The notes below the pieces were generated by a model, which made no database searches, was not told the origin of the DNA, and saw nothing but the letters and a program-made list of their open reading frames with translations. DNA of 64,000 nt. Source: Butyrivibrio sp. Lineage in GTDB: Bacteria; Bacillota; Clostridia; Lachnospirales; Lachnospiraceae. A program made the translations under genes and the position numbers. The number at the start of each line of letters is the position of its first letter. Within the stretch, counting starts at the first letter, position 1. The stretch is taken from contig NZ_JAGAYD010000281.1 in the NCBI RefSeq assembly GCF_017940685.1, positions 1-64,000 of the forward strand. Reading direction: 5' to 3'. Positions 1-7,399 of the stretch are shown piece by piece.

Positions 1-1
1 A

Positions 2-670
2 GAGCTTGGAGAGAGACTTCAGAGACTTACAGACGATTACACAGATGCATGTGTGACTATCAGAGAGCTTTATCCTGTAGGAGAAGAGAGAAAGCCTGGT
101 ATTGCAGACAAGATCAAGAAGTTTGTTAATTCCTATAACCTCATGGCTAAGGCAAAACAGCCAAGTGCAGAATTCCTTCGTGAAGCTGAGAGAGCTGACA
201 ATAAGGACGGCTTTAACAAGACAATTGATAAATACAGCAAGGGTACTGTGATTTTTAGAGAGGGTGAGCCTGGTAAGTGCATGTATGACATTCACTTTGG
301 TACAATCGGTATCTATACCGGTTATGGCACTCCAAATGAGAAGTGCCTGACAACTCTCTATGCTGGCAAGTTCTTTGGAGAGATGGCCCTTCTTAGCGGC
401 GAGACAAGAAGTGCTACAGCTGTTGCTCTTGAAGAGGGTACAATGCTTGAAGCTATCTATATGGATGATTTTGAGGAGATCTTTTCTAAGAACCCAACCA
501 AGATCGAGTCAATCATCAAGCATATTTCCTTCAGGATCAGAAGACTTACATATGAGTATGTAAATGCCTGCAAGATGATCTATGATGCTGCAGAAGCTGA
601 ACTTAAAAATTCAGTAAATGATGAGCTCAAGAAGAAGGCACAGGAGTATAAAGAGAATTATTACGGCTGA
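2..670 (+). CDS. Cyclic-nucleotide-binding domain protein, 5' end outside window
   Basis: The reading frame is open to the left edge, so the gene begins upstream. A GTG at 53 is an internal codon rather than a convincing start, because no ribosome binding site precedes it. The visible part ends in a complete CNB (Crp-like) domain with the phosphate-binding cassette FGEMALLSGETRSATA, which keeps the Glu and Arg that contact the cyclic phosphate. No helix-turn-helix follows, so it is not a Crp-type transcription factor. The first residues (RLTDDYTDACVTIREL) resemble the end of the visible domain (RRLTYEYVNACKMIYD), so an earlier CNB copy probably lies upstream, giving tandem domains. It is followed by a terminator and then a nucleotide cyclase gene, suggesting a matched cNMP maker and reader. 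Ligand (cAMP or cGMP) is unknown. Confidence 0.85.
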   Translation, partial: ELGERLQRLTDDYTDACVTIRELYPVGEERKPGIADKIKKFVNSYNLMAKAKQPSAEFLREAERADNKDGFNKTIDKYSKGTVIFREGEPGKCMYDIHFGTIGIYTGYGTPNEKCLTTLYAGKFFGEMALLSGETRSATAVALEEGTMLEAIYMDDFEEIFSKNPTKIESIIKHISFRIRRLTYEYVNACKMIYDAAEAELKNSVNDELKKKAQEYKENYYG

Positions 671-685
671 TAACGGTCAGAATTT

Positions 686-720
686 GTGCCCGCTCAAAAC
701 TGAGCGGGCACATCTTTTTT
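686..720 (+). terminator. Rho-independent terminator after CNB gene
   Basis: A perfect 11-bp stem (686-696 with 701-711, GTGCCCGCTCA / TGAGCGGGCAC) with a 4-nt loop is followed by a T-rich run to 720. It separates the CNB protein gene from the cyclase gene. Confidence 0.9.
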
Positions 721-738
721 ATGAGGCAGGGAGAAAGC

Positions 739-2136
739 ATGGAAGGTTCATCAAAACTCATTCAGGAAAATATCATGAGAAATATGGCAGAGGGTGTCAT
801 GTCCATCGGTTTTAATGGCGTGATAAACTATGTCAATCCTATAGCTGTAACAACTCTCGGACTTCCGGAGGACTGTGTCGGAAAGAAGTTTGCTGAGTGT
901 TTCTTTGACAGCATTGACAACGACGAGTTTACGCAGATGGTCTTGGATGCTGTATATGACAGGACCAGGTCCCACGAGGGAATTGTGCCCTATATCAGAG
1001 GCAATATCACGCTGCAGCTGCGTGTTGTTACATCTTTTTTACAGGAGAAGGGTGAAAAAGTTGGCATCATCGTAGTTTTCAGTGATCTTAGCGAACTTAT
1101 GGATCTAAGGGATGCTGTAAAGAGCATGGAAAAGATAAGAGCTCTTAATTCACAGCTTGAGCTTAGAAATAACCTCCTGTCTGAGACATTTGGAAGGTTC
1201 TTGTCTGACGACATCGTACGCCAGCTCCTTGATACCCCTGATGGTCTTAGGCTCGGCGGCAAGAAAAAAGAGCTGACAGTCATGATGAGTGATCTAAGGG
1301 GCTTTACAGCCATGAGCGAGAGGATGGATCCTGAGGATCTTATCACCATGTTAAACCACTACCTTGGTGAGATGACAGATGCCATCCAGAGCAAGGAAGG
1401 AACCATCATAGAGTTTATGGGAGATGGTATTTTTGCCATATTTGGGGCGCCGCTTGACAACGAAAGCCACGCTGCGGACGCAGTTGCTGCAGCTCTTGAT
1501 ATGCAGAGCAGGATGGAAGCCATCAATAAATGGAACATCGAAAGAGATTTCCCTCTCCTTGAGATGGGGATCGGTATAAACACAGGTGAAGTCATTGTTG
1601 GAAATATTGGCTCTGAAAAGCGCACCAAGTATGGCGTTGTAGGAAGTAATGTAAACCTCACCGGAAGAGTTGAGAGCTATACCATAAACGGTCAGATTCT
1701 TATATCCGGATCCACCAAGGAGTCAATTCTTTCAGATATGTCCATTGCAAAAGAAATTGTGGTTCATCCAAAGGGAGTCAAAGGGGACATGAAGCTGTAT
1801 CAGGTTGTTGGTATAGGAGAGCCCTATAACCTGTTTATCGACGTTAAGAGCACTTTGCCCGACAAACTTGATAAGACCATACCTGTAACTTTCTATATTG
1901 TCGAAGGCAAGCACGGTGAAAAGAAATCTCACTACGGCGGAATAACTGCCCTTGGACAGGACATGGCTGTCATCGAAACCGAGGCAGAGCTTAACGTCTA
2001 CGACAATATGCAGTTAGAAGCCGGAGGGGAACTGTACTGCAAGGTCATGGAGAAGAATGATTCCGGATACCTTATACATTTCACCTCTGTTCCATCGGGC
2101 TACAAGCAGTGGAAAGAATATTTTGTTGGAAAATGA
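739..2136 (+). CDS. PAS domain class III nucleotide cyclase
   Basis: Predicted soluble cyclase making cAMP or cGMP. An N-terminal PAS-like sensor (about residues 10-120) and a short coiled linker lead into a class III catalytic domain (about 175-350). Metal-binding aspartates are visible in MMSDLRGFT (D185) and FMGDGIFAIFG (D229). The residue that is Lys in adenylate cyclases is Glu225 here, and the Asp/Thr position is Gly (KYGVVGSNVN). The Glu/Gly pair points to guanylate cyclase specificity, as I recall for Synechocystis Cya2; this is inference. A C-terminal extension of about 100 residues is PilZ-like in feel but not assigned. ATG 739 is chosen because AGGCAGGGAG (724-733) lies correctly before it; ATG 721 abuts the terminator T-run and has no ribosome site. 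Confidence 0.88.
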   Translation: MEGSSKLIQENIMRNMAEGVMSIGFNGVINYVNPIAVTTLGLPEDCVGKKFAECFFDSIDNDEFTQMVLDAVYDRTRSHEGIVPYIRGNITLQLRVVTSFLQEKGEKVGIIVVFSDLSELMDLRDAVKSMEKIRALNSQLELRNNLLSETFGRFLSDDIVRQLLDTPDGLRLGGKKKELTVMMSDLRGFTAMSERMDPEDLITMLNHYLGEMTDAIQSKEGTIIEFMGDGIFAIFGAPLDNESHAADAVAAALDMQSRMEAINKWNIERDFPLLEMGIGINTGEVIVGNIGSEKRTKYGVVGSNVNLTGRVESYTINGQILISGSTKESILSDMSIAKEIVVHPKGVKGDMKLYQVVGIGEPYNLFIDVKSTLPDKLDKTIPVTFYIVEGKHGEKKSHYGGITALGQDMAVIETEAELNVYDNMQLEAGGELYCKVMEKNDSGYLIHFTSVPSGYKQWKEYFVGK

Positions 2137-2154
2137 TTTTTTTTGAAATAAATC

Positions 2155-2182
2155 TGCCATGGTGACAGATCCTTCGTATAAA
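2155..2182 (+). promoter_or_regulatory. Promoter P1 of the shared TGCC/CGTATAAA class
   Basis: TGCC at 2155-2158 and CGTATAAA at 2175-2182 are separated by 16 nt. The same pair with 16-17 nt spacing occurs at 4124, 41504 and 60208, each upstream of a GG peptide or surface-protein gene. The -10 half resembles ECF-sigma -10 boxes (CGTA core) more than a sigma-A TATAAT. It probably drives the first GG peptide and phosphatase. Confidence 0.65.
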
Positions 2183-2226
2183 TATATAGCAACACTATAA
2201 ATGGCAGTGATCGGAGGATGATAGCT

Positions 2227-2382
2227 ATGACAAGAAAAGGTTATAACACAGCAGATTTCATCATGGAGCAGCTCTCATTTGAGGAACTTGGGCTCATTAC
2301 TGGTGGAGTAGGACTTGACAGCATATACATGATCGCAGCAAGCCCTAATACCACTCCGCCTCAGCCATGGTTTCCAAAGTGA
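2227..2382 (+). CDS. Double-glycine leader peptide GG1 (51 aa)
   Basis: Short peptide with a bacteriocin-type leader: QLSFEELGLITGGVG has the hydrophobic spacing and the Gly-Gly cut site typical of peptides exported by C39-peptidase ABC transporters. The predicted mature part is about 24 residues, Pro-rich at its end (PNTTPPQPWFPK). The strong ribosome site CGGAGG (2212-2217) sits 9 nt before ATG 2227; ATG 2218 is too close to it. It lies 45 bp downstream of promoter P1 and 39 bp upstream of the phosphatase gene. No peptidase-transporter is in the window. The product could be a pheromone, bacteriocin or other exported signal; its function is not known. Confidence 0.75.
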   Translation: MTRKGYNTADFIMEQLSFEELGLITGGVGLDSIYMIAASPNTTPPQPWFPK

Positions 2383-2421
2383 TCTCAAAATCCTTGGATC
2401 TGACTGGTACAGGAAAACTGT

Positions 2422-4122
2422 ATGAAGAGTAGTGAAACTAAAAAGAAAAGATCACTAAAGAGGGTGGCACTAAGTGCTATCCTCTTTGGTGCAATAATAA
2501 TCCTTTTTTCGGCGGTGCTTGTTGAGATAGTTCTTTTCATCTATCCGACCCTTGAAAACTACAAAAGGGAACTGACTCATGAGGGAGATTTTGCAACAGC
2601 GCTGATAGGTGATGAGTACCTGGAAAAAGTTTTTAGTGAGGTAAAGGACGTTTATTATAATACGCCTGAAGAGATACGGCATGAGCAGTATTCCGATGAG
2701 TATGTGAATATTATAAGGCCGTTGGTTGATGATGAATTTATGAATGCCAGGAACATCCTCACAACCTGCAGGGAAAGGTCAAAGCTTGAGAACGTATATT
2801 ATACCTTTTTCGATGATGAATATGAAAGACTTGTTTATGTCATCGACGGCAATGACAGAAATTTTGCCTTCCTTCCGGGAATGTGGCTGTCTGATGAAAA
2901 TGGCACCATTGATTCTCCCAAGGTGATAGAAAGAACCCTTAAGTCCAACTGGTATCTGCCTGTTACCTATGGAACTGTCCAGGGATGGACTGCTACCAAT
3001 TACACTGCAGTTTACGATTCTTCAGGAAATGTCATCGGCTATATGACCATGAACATCACCATCAACTCTTTTGCCAGACAGATAAAGACGTTCCTGGCTA
3101 TCTACATTCCGGTAATGGTAGTTGTGCTTGTTGGAATAGCTATTCTGGCAGCAGGTGCAATCAATAAGAGCATCATTGTTCCCATTAATAACCTGGCAGG
3201 AGCAGCAAGGAAGTATACATCCATCAGTAAGGTAGAAAGACATGTTGACACCTCAGTGTTTGAAGATCTCAGTATCAAAACTGGAGATGAGATAGAAGAG
3301 CTCTGGGAGACCATGGTAGACATGGAAGATGATGTATCCCAGGCAATGAAGCAGATAAGGGATGCAACGAAAAAGCAGGAGAGGCTTGCTACTGAGCTTG
3401 ACCTTGCAAAGGGTATCCAGGCTGCAGTACTGCCCACAGATTTTAAAGAAATATCTGCAAAGGATGAGTTTGAGCTTTATGCTTATATGACTCCTGCCAA
3501 GGAGGTAGGTGGAGACTTCTACGATTTCTTCATGATAGACGATGACCATTTAGGTCTGGTGATAGCAGACGTATCAGGAAAGGGTGTTCCAGCAGCTCTT
3601 TTCATGATGATCAGTAAGAGCCTTATCAAGACAAGGGCCATGGAGGGGGGAAAGCCTTCTGAGATACTTAAGTTTGTAAATGACAGTCTCTGTGAAGACA
3701 ATATAAACGATATGTTCGTTACTGTATGGCTGGGGATCCTGACCATATCCACAGGTGATGTGATCGCCGCAAATGCAGGCCATGAGTATCCGTTTATCAC
3801 AGGAGAGGATGGAAAACTTACCCTTTATAAGGACCGCCATGGCATGGTAATAGGCGCCATGGGCGGAATACAGTACAAGGACTATGGCTTTAAGCTTGCA
3901 AAAGGTCAGAGACTTTTTGTCTATACAGATGGTGTGGCGGAAGCTACCAATGAAAAAAATGAGCTCTTTGGCCTTGAACGTATAGAGGAGAGCCTGAACA
4001 GGTACGATGGGGACAGTCCTGAGGGACTTATCAGATACATGAAGGCTGAGGTTGACGCCTTTGCCGGATCCATGGAACAGTTCGATGACATCACTATGCT
4101 GAGCCTATGGTATAAAGGATGA
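2422..4122 (+). CDS. Membrane-bound PP2C/SpoIIE-type serine phosphatase 1
   Basis: 566-residue sensor phosphatase. An N-terminal membrane helix (about 14-36), an extracytoplasmic sensor domain (about 40-225), a second membrane helix (about 228-250) and a HAMP-like linker with coiled coil lead to a C-terminal SpoIIE/PP2C domain (about 345-565). Phosphatase signatures are AKEVGGDFYDFF, IADVSGKGVPAALFM, NAGHEYP, YTDGVAEATN and FDDITML, retaining the metal-binding aspartates. Family members dephosphorylate STAS-domain anti-sigma antagonists in partner-switching pathways; a STAS protein is encoded at 35872. It is paralogous over its full length, including the sensor (YLEKVFSEVKDVYYNTPEE), to the phosphatase at 60735. 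It lies in a cassette between two GG peptides, which may be its signals. Confidence 0.9.
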   Translation: MKSSETKKKRSLKRVALSAILFGAIIILFSAVLVEIVLFIYPTLENYKRELTHEGDFATALIGDEYLEKVFSEVKDVYYNTPEEIRHEQYSDEYVNIIRPLVDDEFMNARNILTTCRERSKLENVYYTFFDDEYERLVYVIDGNDRNFAFLPGMWLSDENGTIDSPKVIERTLKSNWYLPVTYGTVQGWTATNYTAVYDSSGNVIGYMTMNITINSFARQIKTFLAIYIPVMVVVLVGIAILAAGAINKSIIVPINNLAGAARKYTSISKVERHVDTSVFEDLSIKTGDEIEELWETMVDMEDDVSQAMKQIRDATKKQERLATELDLAKGIQAAVLPTDFKEISAKDEFELYAYMTPAKEVGGDFYDFFMIDDDHLGLVIADVSGKGVPAALFMMISKSLIKTRAMEGGKPSEILKFVNDSLCEDNINDMFVTVWLGILTISTGDVIAANAGHEYPFITGEDGKLTLYKDRHGMVIGAMGGIQYKDYGFKLAKGQRLFVYTDGVAEATNEKNELFGLERIEESLNRYDGDSPEGLIRYMKAEVDAFAGSMEQFDDITMLSLWYKG

Positions 4123-4123
4123 T

Positions 4124-4152
4124 TGCCGCAGGCAGAGACTGTTTCGTATAAA
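4124..4152 (+). promoter_or_regulatory. Promoter P2 of the shared TGCC/CGTATAAA class
   Basis: TGCC at 4124-4127 and CGTATAAA at 4145-4152, with a 17-nt spacer. It starts immediately after the phosphatase stop codon and precedes GG peptide 2. The following bases (AATATCC) extend the likeness to P1 (AATATAT). Confidence 0.65.
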
Positions 4153-4197
4153 TATCCGATAGCATAAAAGTGATGCCAGAAAGAATGAGGGAGAAAT

Positions 4198-4407
4198 ATG
4201 AGTAAGAATTTGAAAAACGCCATGATAGGTGAGGATGAGCTTGAGCAGGTTTCAGGAGGAAAAGGATCTACTGCCAAGCATATCATCAAAACATCCAACA
4301 TACAGCAGATTATCTGCAAGTACTGTAAAAAGCCGTTTTATGCTGATGTAAACAAGATACAGGTCACCTGCACAAACTGCAAAAAAAGAAATACTCTGGA
4401 TGGCTGA
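4198..4407 (+). CDS. GG leader peptide GG2 with zinc-ribbon-like tail (69 aa)
   Basis: The leader IGEDELEQVSGGKG matches the double-glycine type of export signal. The part after the Gly-Gly (about 46 residues) contains CKYCKKPFYADVN and CTNCKK, two CxxC pairs as in a zinc ribbon. A metal-binding or disulfide-bonded mature peptide is therefore likely. AGGGAG lies about 7 nt before the ATG. It has its own P2 promoter directly after the phosphatase gene. The combination of a GG leader and a zinc-ribbon cargo is unusual. It could be a bacteriocin-like product, an exported signal, or an intracellular protein with a fortuitous GG; the promoter context favours an exported product. Confidence 0.75.
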   Translation: MSKNLKNAMIGEDELEQVSGGKGSTAKHIIKTSNIQQIICKYCKKPFYADVNKIQVTCTNCKKRNTLDG

Positions 4408-4423
4408 TTTGGTCTTTATTTCA

Positions 4424-4452
4424 TTGAGCCATGCACTAAAAACAGATATAAT
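4424..4452 (+). promoter_or_regulatory. Sigma-A-type promoter for the HAD-like gene
   Basis: TTGAGC (4424-4429), a 17-nt spacer and a perfect TATAAT (4447-4452), ending 35 nt before the HAD-like start codon. It differs clearly from the neighbouring P1/P2 class. Confidence 0.65.
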
Positions 4453-4487
4453 TATTTTATAGTGACAAAAGCTGGGAGCGTGATTTC

Positions 4488-4964
4488 ATGAAGATTTCTT
4501 TTGATCTGGATGAAGTACTATTTGTCTCACCTGATACCTTTGAAGTCGAGCCGGAACTAAAGTTTCCACTTAATAAGATGTTTACCGAGAGACTTAGAAA
4601 AGGGACTGTATATCTGATAAATGAACTTCAGAAAAGAGGTTTTGAAGTGTGGGTTTACACTTCTTCATTCAGGAGTGACGTGTACATTAAGGGACTGTTT
4701 CGGCAGTATGGTGTTCACTTCGATCAGATAGTAAATGGCTATAGGCACAAGGCTGAGGTCCAGGGTAACAGAGAACAGCTCTTGCCTCAGAAGATGCCAC
4801 AGTTTTACAGGATATCACTTCATATAGATGACGAAGATGTTATTGTGCAGAACGCCAGAACTTATGGCTATAAGGTGCTTCAGATCTGTGATCCGGATCC
4901 TGACTGGACCACAAAGATCATTGATGAGGCTGAGCGCATCAGAAAGCTAGAAGAAGGGAAGTAA
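4488..4964 (+). CDS. HAD-superfamily-like hydrolase
   Basis: 158 residues. The N-terminus has the HAD motif I pattern FDLDEVLF (nucleophile Asp6, second Asp8). WVYTSS supplies a motif II Ser/Thr and HIDDEDVIVQNARTYG resembles motif IV with paired acidic residues. It is short with no obvious cap domain, as in the small phosphatases of this superfamily that act on proteins or small metabolites. Substrate unknown. It is preceded by its own sigma-A-like promoter and followed 6 nt later by a small unknown gene, so it probably forms a two-gene operon closed by the terminator at 5310. No clear link to the CIS genes beyond position. Confidence 0.75.
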   Translation: MKISFDLDEVLFVSPDTFEVEPELKFPLNKMFTERLRKGTVYLINELQKRGFEVWVYTSSFRSDVYIKGLFRQYGVHFDQIVNGYRHKAEVQGNREQLLPQKMPQFYRISLHIDDEDVIVQNARTYGYKVLQICDPDPDWTTKIIDEAERIRKLEEGK

Positions 4965-4970
4965 ACCTTT

Positions 4971-5303
4971 ATGACAGAACAAGATAAGAGAGAGAGAATA
5001 GCTTACGCTGAGTATCTTCTGGTGAAGAGTGGAGCAGCTCCAACGGACATAAAACCCAGAGGACAAGGCGAAAAAGAAAACAGACACATATACATCTTAA
5101 ATGATAATTATTATCGCATTGGAGAAGCTACTTTTGAGGGAATCGACGATCCATATGTGGTGGTCAGTTGCACGGACACCAAAAAGTACGCAGAATATGG
5201 ACTCTTTGATGACATCCATGCATTTGAATTTAACCTAAGTAATAAGGAGATGGAAAAAGAAATAAGGTTCGCCCTGGGACTGGACGAACTATTTCCAAGT
5301 TGA
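4971..5303 (+). CDS. Hypothetical small soluble protein (110 aa)
   Basis: Not recognised. The protein is hydrophilic with no signal peptide or membrane segment. Its middle (IYILNDNYYRIGEATF...DPYVVVSCTD) reads like a small alpha/beta fold similar to immunity or SMI1-like proteins, but this is only an impression. It starts 6 nt after the HAD-like gene and ends just before a terminator, so the two are co-transcribed. Confidence 0.65.
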   Translation: MTEQDKRERIAYAEYLLVKSGAAPTDIKPRGQGEKENRHIYILNDNYYRIGEATFEGIDDPYVVVSCTDTKKYAEYGLFDDIHAFEFNLSNKEMEKEIRFALGLDELFPS

Positions 5304-5309
5304 TAATGA

Positions 5310-5370
5310 CCGCCTTAATGACTGCTGACTCAGAAAAGTGTGAGACAGACAGTTTAAGGCGGCTTTTTTT
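5310..5370 (+). terminator. Rho-independent terminator before the CIS operon
   Basis: Outer stem CCGCCTTAA (5310-5318) pairs with TTAAGGCGG (5354-5362). An inner imperfect stem (CTGACTCA with TGAGACAG) fills the loop, and a T-run follows (5364-5370). Confidence 0.85.
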
Positions 5371-5523
5371 ATTGATGAGCTTTTCGCTGAAAAATTTATA
5401 AAAATTTTATTTCACATATTGCTAAAGCAGGCGCACTATTAATTCGTTAGTGTGTTATCATAGTATAAGGACTACTATATCTTGTGTTTTTGACTTTATG
5501 ATTCAGAGGGGGAATCTTGTAAA
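5371..5523 (+). promoter_or_regulatory. Leader region of the CIS operon with a dyad
   Basis: AT-rich 153-bp gap before the first CIS gene. It contains a dyad CACTA (5434-5438) / TAGTG (5448-5452) centred on TTAATTCG and, just downstream, a -10-like TATAAG (5464-5469) without a convincing -35. The TGCC/CGTATAAA motif of the GG-peptide loci is absent. The dyad is a candidate operator; the start point of transcription cannot be fixed from sequence alone. Confidence 0.4.
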
Positions 5524-7386
5524 ATGGCAAGCAATCAAGTGTATCCATTCGAAAGAAATCGTTATTATCCAGGCAAGATGTTGACAACAGCTGATTTCCA
5601 GGCTGAACAGAGCTATCACATCAACAAGCTTCGGTTCATGAACAGCCTTATGTATGGCGCTGGGATCGTGTGCGGTTGTAGCGTGGTCAATCTGGACGAT
5701 CTCTCAATCCTTGTAGAAAGCGGCGTTGTAATTGACGGTAGCGGCCGTGAGATAATAATCGATTCGTCTTTGGTAAAAAAGCTTTCGGCTATCGAGGGCT
5801 TTGATGATCTAAACAGCGACACTGCATGTCTGTGTGTGCGCTACAAAGAAAAAGACATTCATTCTGTTTATGCGGTAAGTCACAAGGAATCTGATCAGGA
5901 GTATGAGTTCAACCGCATAAGTGAAGGCTTTGAGATGTTCCTTGTAGACAAGGACGAATTTGACGAAGGCTTCGAAATGGAATCTGAATTCCTTCAGACT
6001 GAGAGCCTGTTTGTGGGCGCCAATTTTGAAGGAAGTATCACTATGCCTACAATTGTCAGCAAAGGCCGCAATGTAAAGGCAAGAGTAGAGATCCGCAAGA
6101 CAAGTTCTGCGGATGTGAAACTGTCATATAGAGCTATATTGGATATCCCCAGCTTTTCTGCCCCCGACGGATCCCAACAGATAGATATTGAAATAGATGA
6201 TATTGAACTTCCAGAAGGTGGAGTTTATTACAAGGATTTATGGATGGAAGTCCATAACAACGCAGGTATCGAGAGCAATGTGATCCTAAGAAGCGGATCA
6301 GCAACTGCTTTTGAAAACGACAAGGCTATTTCAGTAGAGAACAGCTTTGCCATGAAGGTAAGATTCTCAGAAGATACACCATCTTCTCTTATTAGAAGAG
6401 AAACAGGTAAGCTCTCCCTTGAAATGAGACAGGCTGTCACATCAGATGCCATAAAGCTTGCTGAGATCGATCTTATGAGAACTGACAGCGCTTATGTTAT
6501 CGAGAACATAAGAGAGGTTAAAAAGAACCAGTATATCGACCTTCCTGCCCAGACAGGTATCAGAAATGACTACATGGAGTTCTTCAATAAGGAAGTAGAT
6601 ATTAAGGAAAAGCACGGCGAGTCTTCCTTTGAGCCATCCAAGGCTCCAGTTGTAGAGTACACAGGGTCAGAGCTTAAGAACGTTGCAACAGGTGTACTTG
6701 AGATTCCTTTGGGAAGAGATGCAAGAAAGGGCGACATCAGATATTCAGGTGAGATCACCCATGGCCTTGGATCAGGTAATGTTTATGTTTCGATAGGTTA
6801 TGAGTATATTTCTCAGGACCAGACCCTTGGCGCAAGTGCCAAGAGCACTGTTTATGGCAATCCAGAGCTCTTTTCAAGACAGGCTCAGCAGCTTGTTGAC
6901 GCTGAGACTGCTGTAAGAGTGCTTAATGATAAAGGAAGCTTTGTTGTTGCAGCAAGACTTCTTAGAGATGTGGACTTTTTGGTTCTTACCTACAGATGGG
7001 TTGCTATCAAGTTCCCTTCAGGAGAAGAGCTTGAGGCAGCAGATTACTATGGCAAGTCCATCACTGCCAAGACTCCTACTGTAGTTATGAGACCTAGGGA
7101 AAATTACTACTTTGGAGTTCAGTTCAACAATATGGATCCATGCAGTATCACATACGAGCTCACAGCTCCCGGAACAGGAGAGGTTTCAACTGATGGTGTA
7201 TATTCTGCTCCTGCAAAAGAGGGCGTATATGAGATACGTATCTACTGTTCAGACATGCCTATGGTATGTACTTATGCTTATGCAATCGTTAAATCCACTG
7301 CTACGGAGGAGGATGTAGGAAGCATCAAGGAACAGGAAAGTGAGCCTATGGTCAAGCTACCGGATATGAAGGAATTCAACCTCTAA
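5524..7386 (+). CDS. CIS-associated protein with YPGKxLT N-terminal motif and Ig-like C-terminus
   Basis: 620 residues, first gene of the CIS operon, with GAGGGGG before ATG 5524. The N-terminus (RYYPGKMLTTADFQAEQ, then YGAGIVCGCSV and VVIDGSGREIII) matches a domain I recall from proteins encoded beside contractile injection systems in diverse bacteria, where its role is unclear (baseplate decoration or attachment). The middle is beta-rich. The C-terminal part (about 520-600), ending PCSITYELTAPGTGEVSTDG with GVYSAPAKEGVYEI, looks like an Ig-like (BIG-type) domain. There is no signal peptide, so it is presumably part of the particle and not conventionally secreted. It may be a fibre or tail-surface component; exact function unknown. 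Confidence 0.75.
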   Translation: MASNQVYPFERNRYYPGKMLTTADFQAEQSYHINKLRFMNSLMYGAGIVCGCSVVNLDDLSILVESGVVIDGSGREIIIDSSLVKKLSAIEGFDDLNSDTACLCVRYKEKDIHSVYAVSHKESDQEYEFNRISEGFEMFLVDKDEFDEGFEMESEFLQTESLFVGANFEGSITMPTIVSKGRNVKARVEIRKTSSADVKLSYRAILDIPSFSAPDGSQQIDIEIDDIELPEGGVYYKDLWMEVHNNAGIESNVILRSGSATAFENDKAISVENSFAMKVRFSEDTPSSLIRRETGKLSLEMRQAVTSDAIKLAEIDLMRTDSAYVIENIREVKKNQYIDLPAQTGIRNDYMEFFNKEVDIKEKHGESSFEPSKAPVVEYTGSELKNVATGVLEIPLGRDARKGDIRYSGEITHGLGSGNVYVSIGYEYISQDQTLGASAKSTVYGNPELFSRQAQQLVDAETAVRVLNDKGSFVVAARLLRDVDFLVLTYRWVAIKFPSGEELEAADYYGKSITAKTPTVVMRPRENYYFGVQFNNMDPCSITYELTAPGTGEVSTDGVYSAPAKEGVYEIRIYCSDMPMVCTYAYAIVKSTATEEDVGSIKEQESEPMVKLPDMKEFNL

Positions 7387-7399
7387 AGGGGATTAAAGA

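Noticed and set aside
721-738. ATG 721 as start of the cyclase
   Set aside because: It abuts the terminator T-run and has no ribosome site; ATG 739 has AGGCAGGGAG at a proper distance.
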